Assembly: GCA_963734865.1 (NCBI GenBank)
Contig: CAVTIV010000014.1
Span: forward strand, 310,001-374,000
Direction of reading: 5' to 3'
DNA: 64,000 nucleotides
Origin: CBDCUW01 sp963734865
GTDB taxonomy: Bacteria; Planctomycetota; Planctomycetia; Pirellulales; Pirellulaceae
In this document: in pieces, positions 46,107 through 55,349 of the stretch
Numbering within the stretch: position 1 is the first letter of the stretch
How the letters are laid out: each line of letters opens with the position of its first letter
The notes under the pieces: generated by a model
The model's input: only the letters and a program-made list of their open reading frames with translations
Databases searched by the model: none
Told to the model about the DNA's origin: nothing
Program-made: the position numbers and the translations under genes

Positions 46107-47390
46107 TTGGATTCATTTTCGGAGGTTCCCAATATCGACCCCGCGATCGACGAATCTCCCGGATGGCTGGCAGCACTCTCCTCCGATGCGGAACGGATGC
46201 AGAGTGAGTGGGTCGCCATCCGTCGCCATTTGCATCAGAATCCGGAGTTGTCGGGGGCGGAGTACCTGACGACCGAGTACCTCGCCTTGGCTCTTGGTAA
46301 GCTCGATCTGCCGATTCACGTCGCGGGCGAGGGTCGGGGAGTGACGGCCGATTTGATTTCGTCGGGCAGGGCCTCCGACGGGCCACGAATGGCGATTCGT
46401 GGCGATATCGATGCGTTGCCGATCTCGGACGCCAAAACGGTCGATTACCGAAGTCAATGCGATGGCGTGATGCACGCTTGCGGTCACGATGTTCACGCCT
46501 CGATCGTGATCGGCGCGATGCAACTGCTCGCGGCGATGCATCGACGCCGGGAACTGCCCTGGCCGATCGCAGTCCGCGCGATCCTGCAGCCATCGGAAGA
46601 GCATGCTACGGGTGCCCGGCACATGATCCATCATCATGCGCTGCGGGATATCAGTGCGATCGTTGCGGTGCACGTAGATCCGACTCGTAGCGTCGGTTGC
46701 ATCGGATTGCGAAACGGTGTGCTCTGTGCCGCCGCGGACATGGTGCAGGTGAAATTTGTCGGTCGTGGCGGCCACGGAGCTCGTCCCCATTTGTCCATCG
46801 ACCCCATCGATGCCTGCACGCATTGGGTTCAATCGGCGTATCGCCGTGTATCGCGATCGGCCAATCCTCACGACACCGTCGTGATATCAGTCGGGCAAGT
46901 CTTAGCCGGGCATAGCCCCAACGTGATACCGGACACCGCAGAGCTCTTTGGCACGTTACGGACTCTTGATCTTGAAAGCCGGCGTGTCGCCCTGGAAACG
47001 CTCGAGGATGTTTGCGAATCGATTCGACGTGAGAGCGGTTGCAACGTCGAGATGATTTTGGGGGTTTCAGCGCCACCGGTGATCAATGAACCGAGTATTG
47101 TCGCGCTGCTTCGCGACTCGGTCGTGCAAACGCTGAGTGCCGGCGCGATCGAGTGGATTGATCAGCCGAGCATGGGCAGCGAAGACTTTTCCTACTATCT
47201 TGATCACGTTCCCGGTGCGATGTTCCGACTCGGCGTTGCCGGGGACCAGGTCGGCCACACACCCTTGCACACTTCAAACTTTGATGTGGACGAGCGTTCG
47301 ATCGCGATCGGTGTTAAATTATTTGTGGCGGCCGTGATCAACTATTTTGATCCCAAACGCCCCGCAGACCGACGCGACGCTCATCTCTGA
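46107..47390 (+). CDS. M20 family amidohydrolase
   Basis: Metal-dependent amidohydrolase or carboxypeptidase of the IAA-amino-acid/hippurate hydrolase type, 427 residues. WVAIRRHLHQNPELSGAEY is the typical N-terminus. MAIRGDIDALPI and MHACGHDVHASI supply the metal ligands (Cys and His), and QPSEEHATGARHMI carries the catalytic Glu pair. PSMGSEDFSYYLDHVPGAMF near the C-terminus gives the last ligand. The start appears to be TTG at 46107; no good ATG precedes the conserved region. Substrate not determined. Confidence 0.88.
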   Translation: MDSFSEVPNIDPAIDESPGWLAALSSDAERMQSEWVAIRRHLHQNPELSGAEYLTTEYLALALGKLDLPIHVAGEGRGVTADLISSGRASDGPRMAIRGDIDALPISDAKTVDYRSQCDGVMHACGHDVHASIVIGAMQLLAAMHRRRELPWPIAVRAILQPSEEHATGARHMIHHHALRDISAIVAVHVDPTRSVGCIGLRNGVLCAAADMVQVKFVGRGGHGARPHLSIDPIDACTHWVQSAYRRVSRSANPHDTVVISVGQVLAGHSPNVIPDTAELFGTLRTLDLESRRVALETLEDVCESIRRESGCNVEMILGVSAPPVINEPSIVALLRDSVVQTLSAGAIEWIDQPSMGSEDFSYYLDHVPGAMFRLGVAGDQVGHTPLHTSNFDVDERSIAIGVKLFVAAVINYFDPKRPADRRDAHL

Positions 47391-47425
47391 TCGACCCGTG
47401 GTTTCTCGTTTTCGAGTCCTCTGCT

Positions 47426-48565
47426 ATGGCCAAATTGCACTTCAACTCGAATAAGACACATACCGTTGGTGTCGAGCTCGAACTGGGAATCGTCGACGCC
47501 AACACTTTGCATCTGGTCAGCGGTTGCAGCGAATTGTTGCAGCGGTTGCCTGATAGCATGCACGATGTCGTCAAACACGAATTGATGCAATGCTGTGTCG
47601 AAGTGATTAGCGGTGTTTGCAACAACGTTGCGGAAGCTCGATCGGATCTGGAGGGCAAGCTGCGGCAAGTCGAGAATGCCGCCGACGGTATGGGAATGCG
47701 ACTGTGGTGGGGTTCGACGCATCCGTTCAGTCTGTGGGAGAACCAGCAAGTCACCGACAATCAACGGTACCAGGACCTGGTCCAACTGCTACAGGAATTG
47801 GCGCGGCGATTGATCTGTTTTGGCTTGCATGTGCATGTCGGAGTCGATTCAGGCGATAAGGCGGTGATGATTTGTGATCGGATCATGCAACACTTGCCGA
47901 CATTGTTGGCCTTGTCTGCGAGCAGCCCCTACTGGCAAACACGCGACACCGGCTTGCATTCCCATCGATCCAAATTGATGGAAGGACTTCCCACCGCGGG
48001 GTTGCCAACCTTGATGCGCAACTGGAGCGAGTATGTGTGGCTGGTCAATCACATGGTCGAAACAGGATTCATCAATACGATTCGCGAAATCTGGTGGGAT
48101 GTTCGTCCACATCACAATTTTGGCACCGTCGAGGTCCGAGTCTGTGATATGCCCGGCAACATGGATCATGTCTGCGGATTGACCGCGCTGATCCAATGCC
48201 TGGTCAAAGCCCTCAACGACGAGATCGACGAAGGCACGTACCAGTTCGATTGCCATCCGATGATGGTCCGCCAAAATAAATGGCGTGCGGCAAGATTCGG
48301 GCTCGGAGCGAGATTGGTCGATACTCGCAGTTATGGTGTGCGATCGGTCCAGGACATCGCCAATTCTCTGGTCGACTATTTACGCGATGTGGCCAAAGAT
48401 CTGGGCTGCGAATCGGAGCTGTTGCTGGTCAAGGAAATCGCCGCCGGCGCCGACTGGGCAACTCGTCAGCGTAACATCCTCGAGAAAACGGGCCAGCCCA
48501 GTGAGATCGTGCGCCAGCTATCCGAACAGTCGCGGATCAGTGACTTTCGTGCCGTCTCTTCGTGA
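47426..48565 (+). CDS. YbdK-like carboxylate-amine ligase (GCS2 family)
   Basis: Glutamate-cysteine ligase family 2 protein of 379 residues, the family's usual length. HTVGVELELGIVDANTLHLV is the N-terminal substrate site. Also present are LRLWWGSTHPF-like WWGSTHPFSLWENQ, FGLHVHVGVDSGDKAV with the HVHVG motif, and TVEVRVCDMPGNMDHVCG. Members join Glu to an amine or have weak gamma-glutamylcysteine synthetase activity; the true partner is usually unknown. It follows the amidohydrolase by 35 bases. Confidence 0.87.
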   Translation: MAKLHFNSNKTHTVGVELELGIVDANTLHLVSGCSELLQRLPDSMHDVVKHELMQCCVEVISGVCNNVAEARSDLEGKLRQVENAADGMGMRLWWGSTHPFSLWENQQVTDNQRYQDLVQLLQELARRLICFGLHVHVGVDSGDKAVMICDRIMQHLPTLLALSASSPYWQTRDTGLHSHRSKLMEGLPTAGLPTLMRNWSEYVWLVNHMVETGFINTIREIWWDVRPHHNFGTVEVRVCDMPGNMDHVCGLTALIQCLVKALNDEIDEGTYQFDCHPMMVRQNKWRAARFGLGARLVDTRSYGVRSVQDIANSLVDYLRDVAKDLGCESELLLVKEIAAGADWATRQRNILEKTGQPSEIVRQLSEQSRISDFRAVSS

Positions 48566-48624
48566 GCCAACGTCGTGCCGCCTGAATCCGATTCACACAC
48601 GCAACGCTGGGGTAGGGCGAAACG

Positions 48625-49098
48625 ATGATTGAGATTCGCTCACTTGACCTTGCCGGGATCACGCGACTCGCTCGGGCAATGGTCTATCGTTTGCCCGCGG
48701 GAAGCACAATCGGATTGGTGGGTACCTTGGGCGCCGGAAAAACGACCTTGGTTCAAGCGATCGCCGGTGCCTCAGGAATCGATGTGGCGAACGTGACCAG
48801 TCCCACGTTCACTTTGCTGCAATCCCACCGGGGATCGTTCACGATTCACCATCTGGATGCTTATCGCGTCGCCGATGAAGACGAATTCCTGGAACTGGGA
48901 GTCGAAGAACTGTTCGAGGACGACTCGGCATGGACACTCGTCGAGTGGGCCGATCGTGTCTCCGACGTGATGCCAGACCGAACGCTCTGGGTGCGGATGG
49001 ATATCGATCCGGTCGGTCACACCCGGTCGCTAACGTTCTCTTGTGATGATCCGAACCTGATGTCGTTGGTAACTGACATCGCAGGCGATTTGACGTGA
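48625..49098 (+). CDS. tsaE: tRNA threonylcarbamoyladenosine biosynthesis ATPase TsaE
   Basis: P-loop protein of 157 residues that works with TsaB, TsaD and TsaC to make t6A37 in ANN-reading tRNAs. Walker A is GLVGTLGAGKTTLVQAI (about residues 31-47). NVTSPTFTLLQSH is the family's switch region and IHHLDAYRVADEDEFLELG the HxDxYR segment. WTLVEWADRVSDVMP is the conserved TsaE C-terminal block. Its stop overlaps the start of an APH-like kinase gene (GTGA). Confidence 0.93.
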   Translation: MIEIRSLDLAGITRLARAMVYRLPAGSTIGLVGTLGAGKTTLVQAIAGASGIDVANVTSPTFTLLQSHRGSFTIHHLDAYRVADEDEFLELGVEELFEDDSAWTLVEWADRVSDVMPDRTLWVRMDIDPVGHTRSLTFSCDDPNLMSLVTDIAGDLT

Positions 49099-50120
49099 TC
49101 GATCAACGTGTTCCTCCGGCTGTGATTGCGCAGTTGCTGGTGCCACGGTCTATCGCGTCGGCCGAGTTGATACCGCCCGGCATGAGCGGCGCGATCGTGT
49201 TCCATTGCCGCGACCGAAGCGGCAGTGAATCGCTGCTCCGGCGGTGGCCACCCGATACAAAACGATCACGTATCCAACAGATCCACAAGGTCATCACGGT
49301 CGCACGGAAAAGCGGTTGCTCGATCGTGCCGCTGATTCTGGGTCACGATGCTCAGGGCCAAGGACTGTTCTACGATCGGCCCTGGTACTGGGAACTGTCG
49401 CAGTGGATGCCCGGTGAGCCCCTGGATGATGATGCATCAATCGATCAGATTCGATCCGGTGCCGCTGCGATCGCCTCATTTCATCGCGCCGTCCGCTGCC
49501 TTGGAGTGACACTCAAGCCACCACCTGCTGCGACCGTGCGGGTCCTACGAGCCAATGAACTCGATCATTTGCTGCCAGCAACATTGGCCCAGCATCCGCG
49601 TTCGTTCACGACCGACACACCAGCTCTTTCACGCTCGATCGGTGAAGCCTGCCAGTTGCTTCGAACCGATTGGCCCGAAGCCAGTCGCCGAATCGCCCGA
49701 TCCTTGACCCGTTATGAGCGTGTCGATGTCGAAACTCAATATGTTCTCCGCGATGTCCATCGTCAGCACGTGTTCTTTCAGGAAGGTACGGTGAGCGGGT
49801 TGATCGATTTCGACGCCGTCCGGGTCGATACCCCAATGACCGATCTGGCACGTTGGGTGGGCAGCTTTCGGCAAGGTCGGGCCGAAGCTGCCTGGGAAGC
49901 GGCTCTGGCGGGTTACTGCGAGAATTCTCCATCTTTCAACCAGCGGCAAACCGATCATCAACAAGTCCTCGCCCAGCAGCTTTGCTATGCGACAACCTGG
50001 ATCAGCCTGGCGAATTGGGTAATTTGGGTTGTCAGTGAGAGACGGTCGTTTCCCTGTGGTCCGTTGACGGTTGCGACGCGAATTGACGAATTGGTACGAT
50101 TTGCGATTCAGGAAACTTAG
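49095..50120 (+). CDS. APH-family phosphotransferase
   Basis: Kinase-like protein of 341 residues of the aminoglycoside phosphotransferase/choline kinase fold. LIDFDAVRVDTPMTDLARW is the metal-binding DFG-equivalent and VLRDVHRQHVFF sits where the Brenner loop lies. The usual HGDxxxxN is altered: His-Gly is Leu-Arg and the Asn position appears to be His. The GTG start overlaps tsaE. In alphaproteobacteria a TsaE/phosphotransferase fusion or an AmgK-type sugar kinase occupies this place, so a wall-sugar kinase is one possibility; the substrate is not shown. Confidence 0.75.
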   Translation: MIDQRVPPAVIAQLLVPRSIASAELIPPGMSGAIVFHCRDRSGSESLLRRWPPDTKRSRIQQIHKVITVARKSGCSIVPLILGHDAQGQGLFYDRPWYWELSQWMPGEPLDDDASIDQIRSGAAAIASFHRAVRCLGVTLKPPPAATVRVLRANELDHLLPATLAQHPRSFTTDTPALSRSIGEACQLLRTDWPEASRRIARSLTRYERVDVETQYVLRDVHRQHVFFQEGTVSGLIDFDAVRVDTPMTDLARWVGSFRQGRAEAAWEAALAGYCENSPSFNQRQTDHQQVLAQQLCYATTWISLANWVIWVVSERRSFPCGPLTVATRIDELVRFAIQET

Positions 50121-50254
50121 GCAATCTACGAGAACATTGACCCAGAAATCCCGAGACAACTAGAATTCGCGGTAGATTGTCAGACGATGGAAGAGCGATG
50201 TTGAAATCATTCCAACCGGCTCGCCAGTGGGCCTTTGTTCAAAATAGGACGCCG

Positions 50255-52981
50255 ATGAAGTCCAAGTGGTCACGATCCGCTGCCCCCTTGTTGGCACCGC
50301 TTTTGCTAATTGCTTTGCTAATTGCGGCGCCATGGTGCGTTGTTGCGCCGGCTGCGGCGCAAGACGATTTCTCGGCCACCGACATCTTCCCGGATTTCTC
50401 GTTGGGCGGATTCGGCGCCGATGTGGATGATCCGGCGACGTGGTCCGCGCGGTACTCGGTCAACGAATCGGGGCAGGGACGGATTGAAGTCGAGGTCAAC
50501 CTTGCCAGTGGATGGCACGTCTATTCCATGACCCAAAAACCGGGTGGACCACTGAAGACCAGGCTTTCGCTCGTTGCGCCGGCGGAAGTGAAAACGACAT
50601 CGGCATTCAGGCCCAACAAGCCGCCATTGAAGAGCATTTCGTCGATCTACAACGGCCTGACTTTGGAAGAGCATGACGGTGTTGTGGTTTGGTCGGCACC
50701 CCTCTCGGCGCCGCCCGGTTTCGGCGAATCGATCAAAGTCGCGGTCGACGCGCAGGTTTGCAAGACCGACGGTCCATGCATGCCGGTGCAGGAGGAGTTG
50801 ACCGCGCAGCCGTCGCAAGCGGTTGCCCTGGTTTTCAATCAGGACGATGGGCAGGCTGAGCCGGATTCGGCAGCGAAGACAAAACCGGCTGTCAAACCAT
50901 TTCGCGATGGTGAGTATGTTGTGCAGTGGATCGGAACCGTCACGCCGAAACGAGTGCGGCCAGGTGATCGCGGCGTGATCAAGTTCACTGCCAAGCCCGA
51001 CGCCAGCTATCACATTTATAGGTCCGCCATTGACGACGCCGAATCGTCGACCAATTTTGTGGTCACGAACAAGGGTGGGTTCAAGATCGGCGCACCGGAA
51101 ACGAAGATGCCGGTCATCACCAAGTCGCTGATCGAGGGATTGGATCCCATTCACTATCACAAAGGCGAGGTGACATGGGAATTACCGTTCGAGGTGCCGA
51201 TGGACGTGGCCGATGGCGAACACGTGATCGAAGGAATGATCGGTTACCAGGCGTGCACCGACAGCAGTTGCCATCGGCCGACTGCGCTCAAGTTCACCGT
51301 CACCGTGGAGGTCGCTGCTGCTGGCGAGGCGGAATCGCGGGCGATCACGATGACGTCGGCCAAGTATTCCGATGCGATGGACGCAGCGGCGACCACCAAA
51401 TGGGTCGATAAGATATCGGCTCCGCAGACGACTGTGGCGCCAGATCCAGATGCGGACGAACGGGCATCGATTCGTCAGAATCCCGACGCTCTGGCCGGAC
51501 CGTCGCGGGGAGGGACGGATGTCGACGTGCGATCGACCGGTGTGCCAGGACACCGTATTGTCGAAGACACGCCTGAAGAGATCGCTGCGATGGCGAAGCT
51601 TTACGACGCCGACAAAAAGATAAAATACCTGACGTATTCCGATATGGATGCCCATCCGATTGGAAGTGGGGGCACGAGCTCATCGGCGACCACCACCTTT
51701 TGGTCGGCGCTGTTCGGCGCGTTCGTGGGTGGCATGTTGCTGAACTTGATGCCCTGCGTGTTTCCGGTGTTGGGTCTGAAGGTCATGGGCTTTGTAAAGC
51801 AGTCCTCCAGCGACCCGCACAAGATCCGGCTGCACGGCATCGCGTTTACATTGGGGCTGGTTTTATCGATGTGGATTCTGGCCGGAATCATCCTGTCGAT
51901 CAAATTGGTACTCGGCCAAGACATCAACTGGGGTGCCCAAATGGGGAATCCCTATTTCGTCTGTTCGATGATCGTCTTGCTGTTTGTACTTGGCTTGAAC
52001 ATGGCGGGCGTATTCGAGATCGGCACTTCCATGACACGAGTCGGCGGCAAACTTCAAGGTCGCAAAGGATACTCGTCGTCCTTCTTCTCGGGCGTGCTGA
52101 CGACATTGATTGCGACGCCCTGCAGCGGCCCATTCTTAGGTGCTGCGATGAGCTATACTTTGGCCCAGACGGCTGGCACCGCCATGTTCCTGTTCACCGT
52201 ATTCGCCTTGGGAATCGCATCACCCTATTTGCTACTCTGCTTCTATCCATCGCTGATCAACAAGCTTCCTCGTCCGGGTGTGTGGATGGAAACGTTCAAG
52301 GTCACGATGGCATTTGCACTGTTCGCCACCGTGGCATACTTCATGCAAACCTTTGGCAGCCAGACGGGCGTGTCCGGTCTTGCCTGGCTGGCAATGGCGT
52401 TGGTCGTGATAGGTCTCGCGGCGTACTATTACGGGGTCTGGTCCCAACCCCATGTCCGCCGACTGAAACGCTGGTCATGTGGCTATGTGATTCCATCGGC
52501 CATTGCCTGCTTGGGCATTTGGATGTGTTTTGGAGCGGCCAGCCAGCGAGCGGCACCGACGTCCTCCTACGAAACCGGTGGGCTTGCCTGGAAAGCCTGG
52601 AATCCGGGCAAGGTCGAGTATTCATTGGCGAAGGATAAACGACCGATATGGGTCGACTACACGGCGAATTGGTGCCCCACTTGCCAGCTGAATAAAAAAC
52701 GCGTCTTCTCGAATTCCGATGTCGTCGACAAACTCCAGGAGTTGAACGTCGAATTGGTTCGGGTCGACGATACGCTTCGTGAAGAACGCATTGCACGAGA
52801 TCTCAAGCGGGCGGATCGTTCCATCATTCCCGTGAACTTGATCTATCCTGCCAATTACCCCGAAGAACCGGCAATCCTGTTGGAGGCCCTGATTTCGCCA
52901 GCAGACGCCCTGAAGGTTTTGGCGCGGATCCAAAAGATCCAGGAACAATCGCCAACCCGTCATCTTTCAATGGCCCAGTAA
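50255..52981 (+). CDS. DsbD-like thiol:disulfide interchange protein
   Basis: Inner-membrane electron carrier of about 908 residues. The signal peptide APLLLIALLIAAPWCVVAPA is followed by two periplasmic DsbD-alpha-like domains, each with a Cys pair (QVCKTDGPCMPV and GYQACTDSSCHRP). A CcdA-like membrane unit of about eight helices follows, with LMPCVFPVLGLKVMGF and ATPCSGPFLGAAM. The C-terminal thioredoxin domain has the active site NWCPTCQLNKK. It passes reducing power to the periplasm. The frame is open from 50177, but ATG 50255 directly precedes the signal sequence. Confidence 0.88.
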   Translation: MKSKWSRSAAPLLAPLLLIALLIAAPWCVVAPAAAQDDFSATDIFPDFSLGGFGADVDDPATWSARYSVNESGQGRIEVEVNLASGWHVYSMTQKPGGPLKTRLSLVAPAEVKTTSAFRPNKPPLKSISSIYNGLTLEEHDGVVVWSAPLSAPPGFGESIKVAVDAQVCKTDGPCMPVQEELTAQPSQAVALVFNQDDGQAEPDSAAKTKPAVKPFRDGEYVVQWIGTVTPKRVRPGDRGVIKFTAKPDASYHIYRSAIDDAESSTNFVVTNKGGFKIGAPETKMPVITKSLIEGLDPIHYHKGEVTWELPFEVPMDVADGEHVIEGMIGYQACTDSSCHRPTALKFTVTVEVAAAGEAESRAITMTSAKYSDAMDAAATTKWVDKISAPQTTVAPDPDADERASIRQNPDALAGPSRGGTDVDVRSTGVPGHRIVEDTPEEIAAMAKLYDADKKIKYLTYSDMDAHPIGSGGTSSSATTTFWSALFGAFVGGMLLNLMPCVFPVLGLKVMGFVKQSSSDPHKIRLHGIAFTLGLVLSMWILAGIILSIKLVLGQDINWGAQMGNPYFVCSMIVLLFVLGLNMAGVFEIGTSMTRVGGKLQGRKGYSSSFFSGVLTTLIATPCSGPFLGAAMSYTLAQTAGTAMFLFTVFALGIASPYLLLCFYPSLINKLPRPGVWMETFKVTMAFALFATVAYFMQTFGSQTGVSGLAWLAMALVVIGLAAYYYGVWSQPHVRRLKRWSCGYVIPSAIACLGIWMCFGAASQRAAPTSSYETGGLAWKAWNPGKVEYSLAKDKRPIWVDYTANWCPTCQLNKKRVFSNSDVVDKLQELNVELVRVDDTLREERIARDLKRADRSIIPVNLIYPANYPEEPAILLEALISPADALKVLARIQKIQEQSPTRHLSMAQ

Positions 52982-53025
52982 CGAGCAACGGCCCAGTAAC
53001 GAGCAACGGCCCAATAACGAGCAAC
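52972..53025. repeat. Three tandem 18-bp units spanning the dsbD-like stop codon
   Basis: Units of GGCCCAGTAACGAGCAAC stand at 52972-52989, 52990-53007 and 53008-53025 (the third has one change), followed by a partial unit. The first contains the gene's own TAA. Because 18 bases is six codons, every copy repeats the stop in the same frame. Confidence 0.9.
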
Positions 53026-53099
53026 GGCCCGGTGGCCCGCGGTTCCCGCAAAGGCGGATTGCAGAGGGGCCGTCGGTCCAGTGGACGCATCGACGAACC

Positions 53100-54487
53100 A
53101 TGAATCCCATGCTAGAGGTCGAAGACACGATCGTGGCGATCGCTTCGCCCACATCACCGGCGGTTCGGGGGATCGTACGATTCTCGGGATGTGACCTGGC
53201 CAGGGTCCTGATTCGACTGGGTATTCCAGGCGTGGCTCCCGGTGCCAGCCCAACCAAATCGCAGCCGCGTCGATTCGCCGCTGACGTTGATCTCGGCGTC
53301 CCACTTGGTGTGATCCCCGTGGACGTCATGATCTGGCCCACCAACCGCAGTTACAGCGGCCAACCATCCGCTGAATTGCATACGCATGGTTCACTTCCGT
53401 TGCTTCAATCGTTGGTCGATTCGGCAATCCGCGCCGGTGCACGAGCGGCGCGACCGGGCGAATTCACGATGCGCACCTTCCTTGCCGGTCGCTTGGATCT
53501 GACCCAAGCCGAAGCGGTATTGGGGGTGATCGAGGCGGAGGGCCGTGGCTCGCTCGACCAAGCGCTGCAACAACTCGCCGGTAACCTTTCGCGGCCGCTG
53601 GAACAGATGCGCAGCGACATGCTGGATCTGCTTGCCGATGTTGAAGCAGGCTTGGATTTCGTCGACGAAGATATCGAGTTCATATCGGATCAAACCTTGA
53701 CGCAACGATTGACCGAAATCGTGGAACAGCTCGGTGCCACGTGTCGCACGATGCGGGCTCGATCCGGGGGTGCTGCCCGCGCAGGATCGCGCTTCGGGGA
53801 CGGCCAAACGCCGGAAAAAGTCGGTTGATCAATGCGGTGACGGGCCATGATGCGGCGATCGTGTCCGAGATCGCTGGAACCACTCGAGATTCCGTGACGA
53901 TCGATGCCGAGATTGATGGTCATCCGGTGAAGCTGATCGACACGGCAGGGATCGAGGTGGCCGACTCCGCGATCTCCCGGTTATCGCAGCAGCAAGCCGA
54001 TCTGGCCGGTGCTCACGCCGACGTGAGAATCTGGTGCGTCGACAGCAGCCGCGATGACTTTGCCGATGCTTGCCGCGACGTTCAACGGCTGATCGACGAG
54101 GAATCACGTGACGTTTTGGACATTTGCACGGCGACAAAATCTGATCTGAACGCCGGCAACGAGGTCATCGAGGGTTGGATCGCCACCAGTGCCGCGACCG
54201 GCGCAGGAATCGACTCCTTGCGGCAGGCGATCGCCGCGGCGATCGATCAGCGAGATGGTGAGGAAGTCGGTTCGGTCGTCGGCACAGCCGCACGTTGTGG
54301 ACAATCGCTTTCCGCTGCAACAACCGCAATGGGTGACGCGATTCGGCTGACCCGATCGAGCCAAGGCCATGAATTCGTGGCCGCCGAATTGCGAACCGCC
54401 GTGATGTGCCTTGGCGAAGTGACCGGAGCCGTTTATACCGACGACATCCTCGACCGCGTCTTCGGCAGATTTTGCATTGGAAAATGA
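53100..54487 (+). CDS. mnmE: tRNA uridine-5-carboxymethylaminomethyl(34) synthesis GTPase MnmE (frameshifted)
   Basis: With MnmG it makes cmnm5U34 in tRNA. The N-terminal tetrahydrofolate-binding domain starts DTIVAIASPTSPAVRGIVRF and includes RPGEFTMRTFLAGRLDLTQA. The G domain has GRPNAGKSRLINAV (P-loop), GTTRDSVTID, LIDTAGIEV and ATKSDL in place of NKxD. The C-terminus ends FGRFCIGK, with the catalytic Cys. The halves lie in different frames, changing between 53776 and 53810. A lost base in the GGGGG run at 53776-53780 is the simplest cause (length 3n+2). As a conserved housekeeping gene its break argues for sequencing error. Confidence 0.85.
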
Positions 54488-54490
54488 CCC

Positions 54491-55021
54491 ATGAGTGATT
54501 CCTCGATTCACACCACCGCCGTTCATTCGACACCGCTTGGATTGTTCTGGTCCCGATGGACCGATCGCGGCTTGTATCGGCTCGATCGCAATCGACCGGA
54601 CGTCCCGCTCGAGTTGTCCCAACCGATGAAAGATCAGGTCGATCAGTTGGACCACTTGCTGCAAGAGTTCTTCCAAGCGGGCCGCGTTTCTTTCGCTGCC
54701 GTCACCGTCGATCCCGGCGGATGGACGGACTTTGCGGCCAGAACCTATGACGCCTGTCGCGCGATCAAGGCGGGCACGACGGCGACTTATAAGCAGTTAG
54801 CCGCGGCAGCCGGTAATCCGAACGCCAGTCGTGCGGTGGGAGCGGCAATGGCTCGCAACCGCGTTCTGTTGGTGATACCCTGTCACCGCGTCGTTTCAAC
54901 GGGCGGGAACCTCGGCGGATTCAGTGCGCCCGGTGGACTCACAACGAAACGTTCGCTGTTGGAGTTGGAACGCTGCGGCTGCTGGTCCAAAAGCACTCAC
55001 AATGTCGTCGCCGCCAGCTGA
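54491..55021 (+). CDS. ogt: Methylated-DNA-[protein]-cysteine S-methyltransferase
   Basis: Suicide DNA-repair protein of 176 residues that removes alkyl groups from O6-guanine. The active site is VLLVIPCHRVVSTGGNLGGFSA (Cys in PCHRV), with the helix-turn-helix-like KAGTTATYKQLAAAAGNP and SRAVGAAMARN before it, and TTKRSLLELE at the end. The N-terminal third (residues 1-70) is less conserved, as usual. The start codon is 3 bases after the mnmE stop, so the two are probably co-transcribed. Confidence 0.9.
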   Translation: MSDSSIHTTAVHSTPLGLFWSRWTDRGLYRLDRNRPDVPLELSQPMKDQVDQLDHLLQEFFQAGRVSFAAVTVDPGGWTDFAARTYDACRAIKAGTTATYKQLAAAAGNPNASRAVGAAMARNRVLLVIPCHRVVSTGGNLGGFSAPGGLTTKRSLLELERCGCWSKSTHNVVAAS

Positions 55022-55349
55022 GACGTCGGCGATAGCCGCGAGCGGATTGGAATCGAAACGGAGTGCCGCCGCTTGGGTCAATCTTCAACCTGGGCCATGC
55101 TCAATGTCTGTGGCATTTGTTAGATTGTGGCTGAAGTCGCGTTTCCTGCACGTTCGCCGCCGGCTGGACACAAGGTGCGTCAGCCCATGGGACACAAGGT
55201 GTAGCGAGCCGGGGATAGCGCCTACAATGCAGGCCGACGCTGCCTGAATCGGCTGCTCGCGAGCGACACGCTGGAGACTTGGATTGTTGCCGGGTGTGTC
55301 TGCTTTCCCTTCATGAACTTCCCGAATTCCTCCGAGAGAGTCTAGAGAG
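55022..55349. other. Intergenic region before dapA
   Basis: No gene is supported in these 328 bases. A short duplicated word, GACACAAGGTG, occurs twice about 27 bases apart (near 55160-55200). The region should carry the dapA promoter, but I cannot identify it with confidence. Confidence 0.45.

Noticed and set aside
52972..53025. Possible CRISPR-like array
   Set aside because: The units are directly adjacent with no spacers and only three copies.
54104..54676. Minus-strand frame of 190 codons opposite mnmE and ogt
   Set aside because: Both plus-strand genes have conserved motifs here; the minus frame does not.
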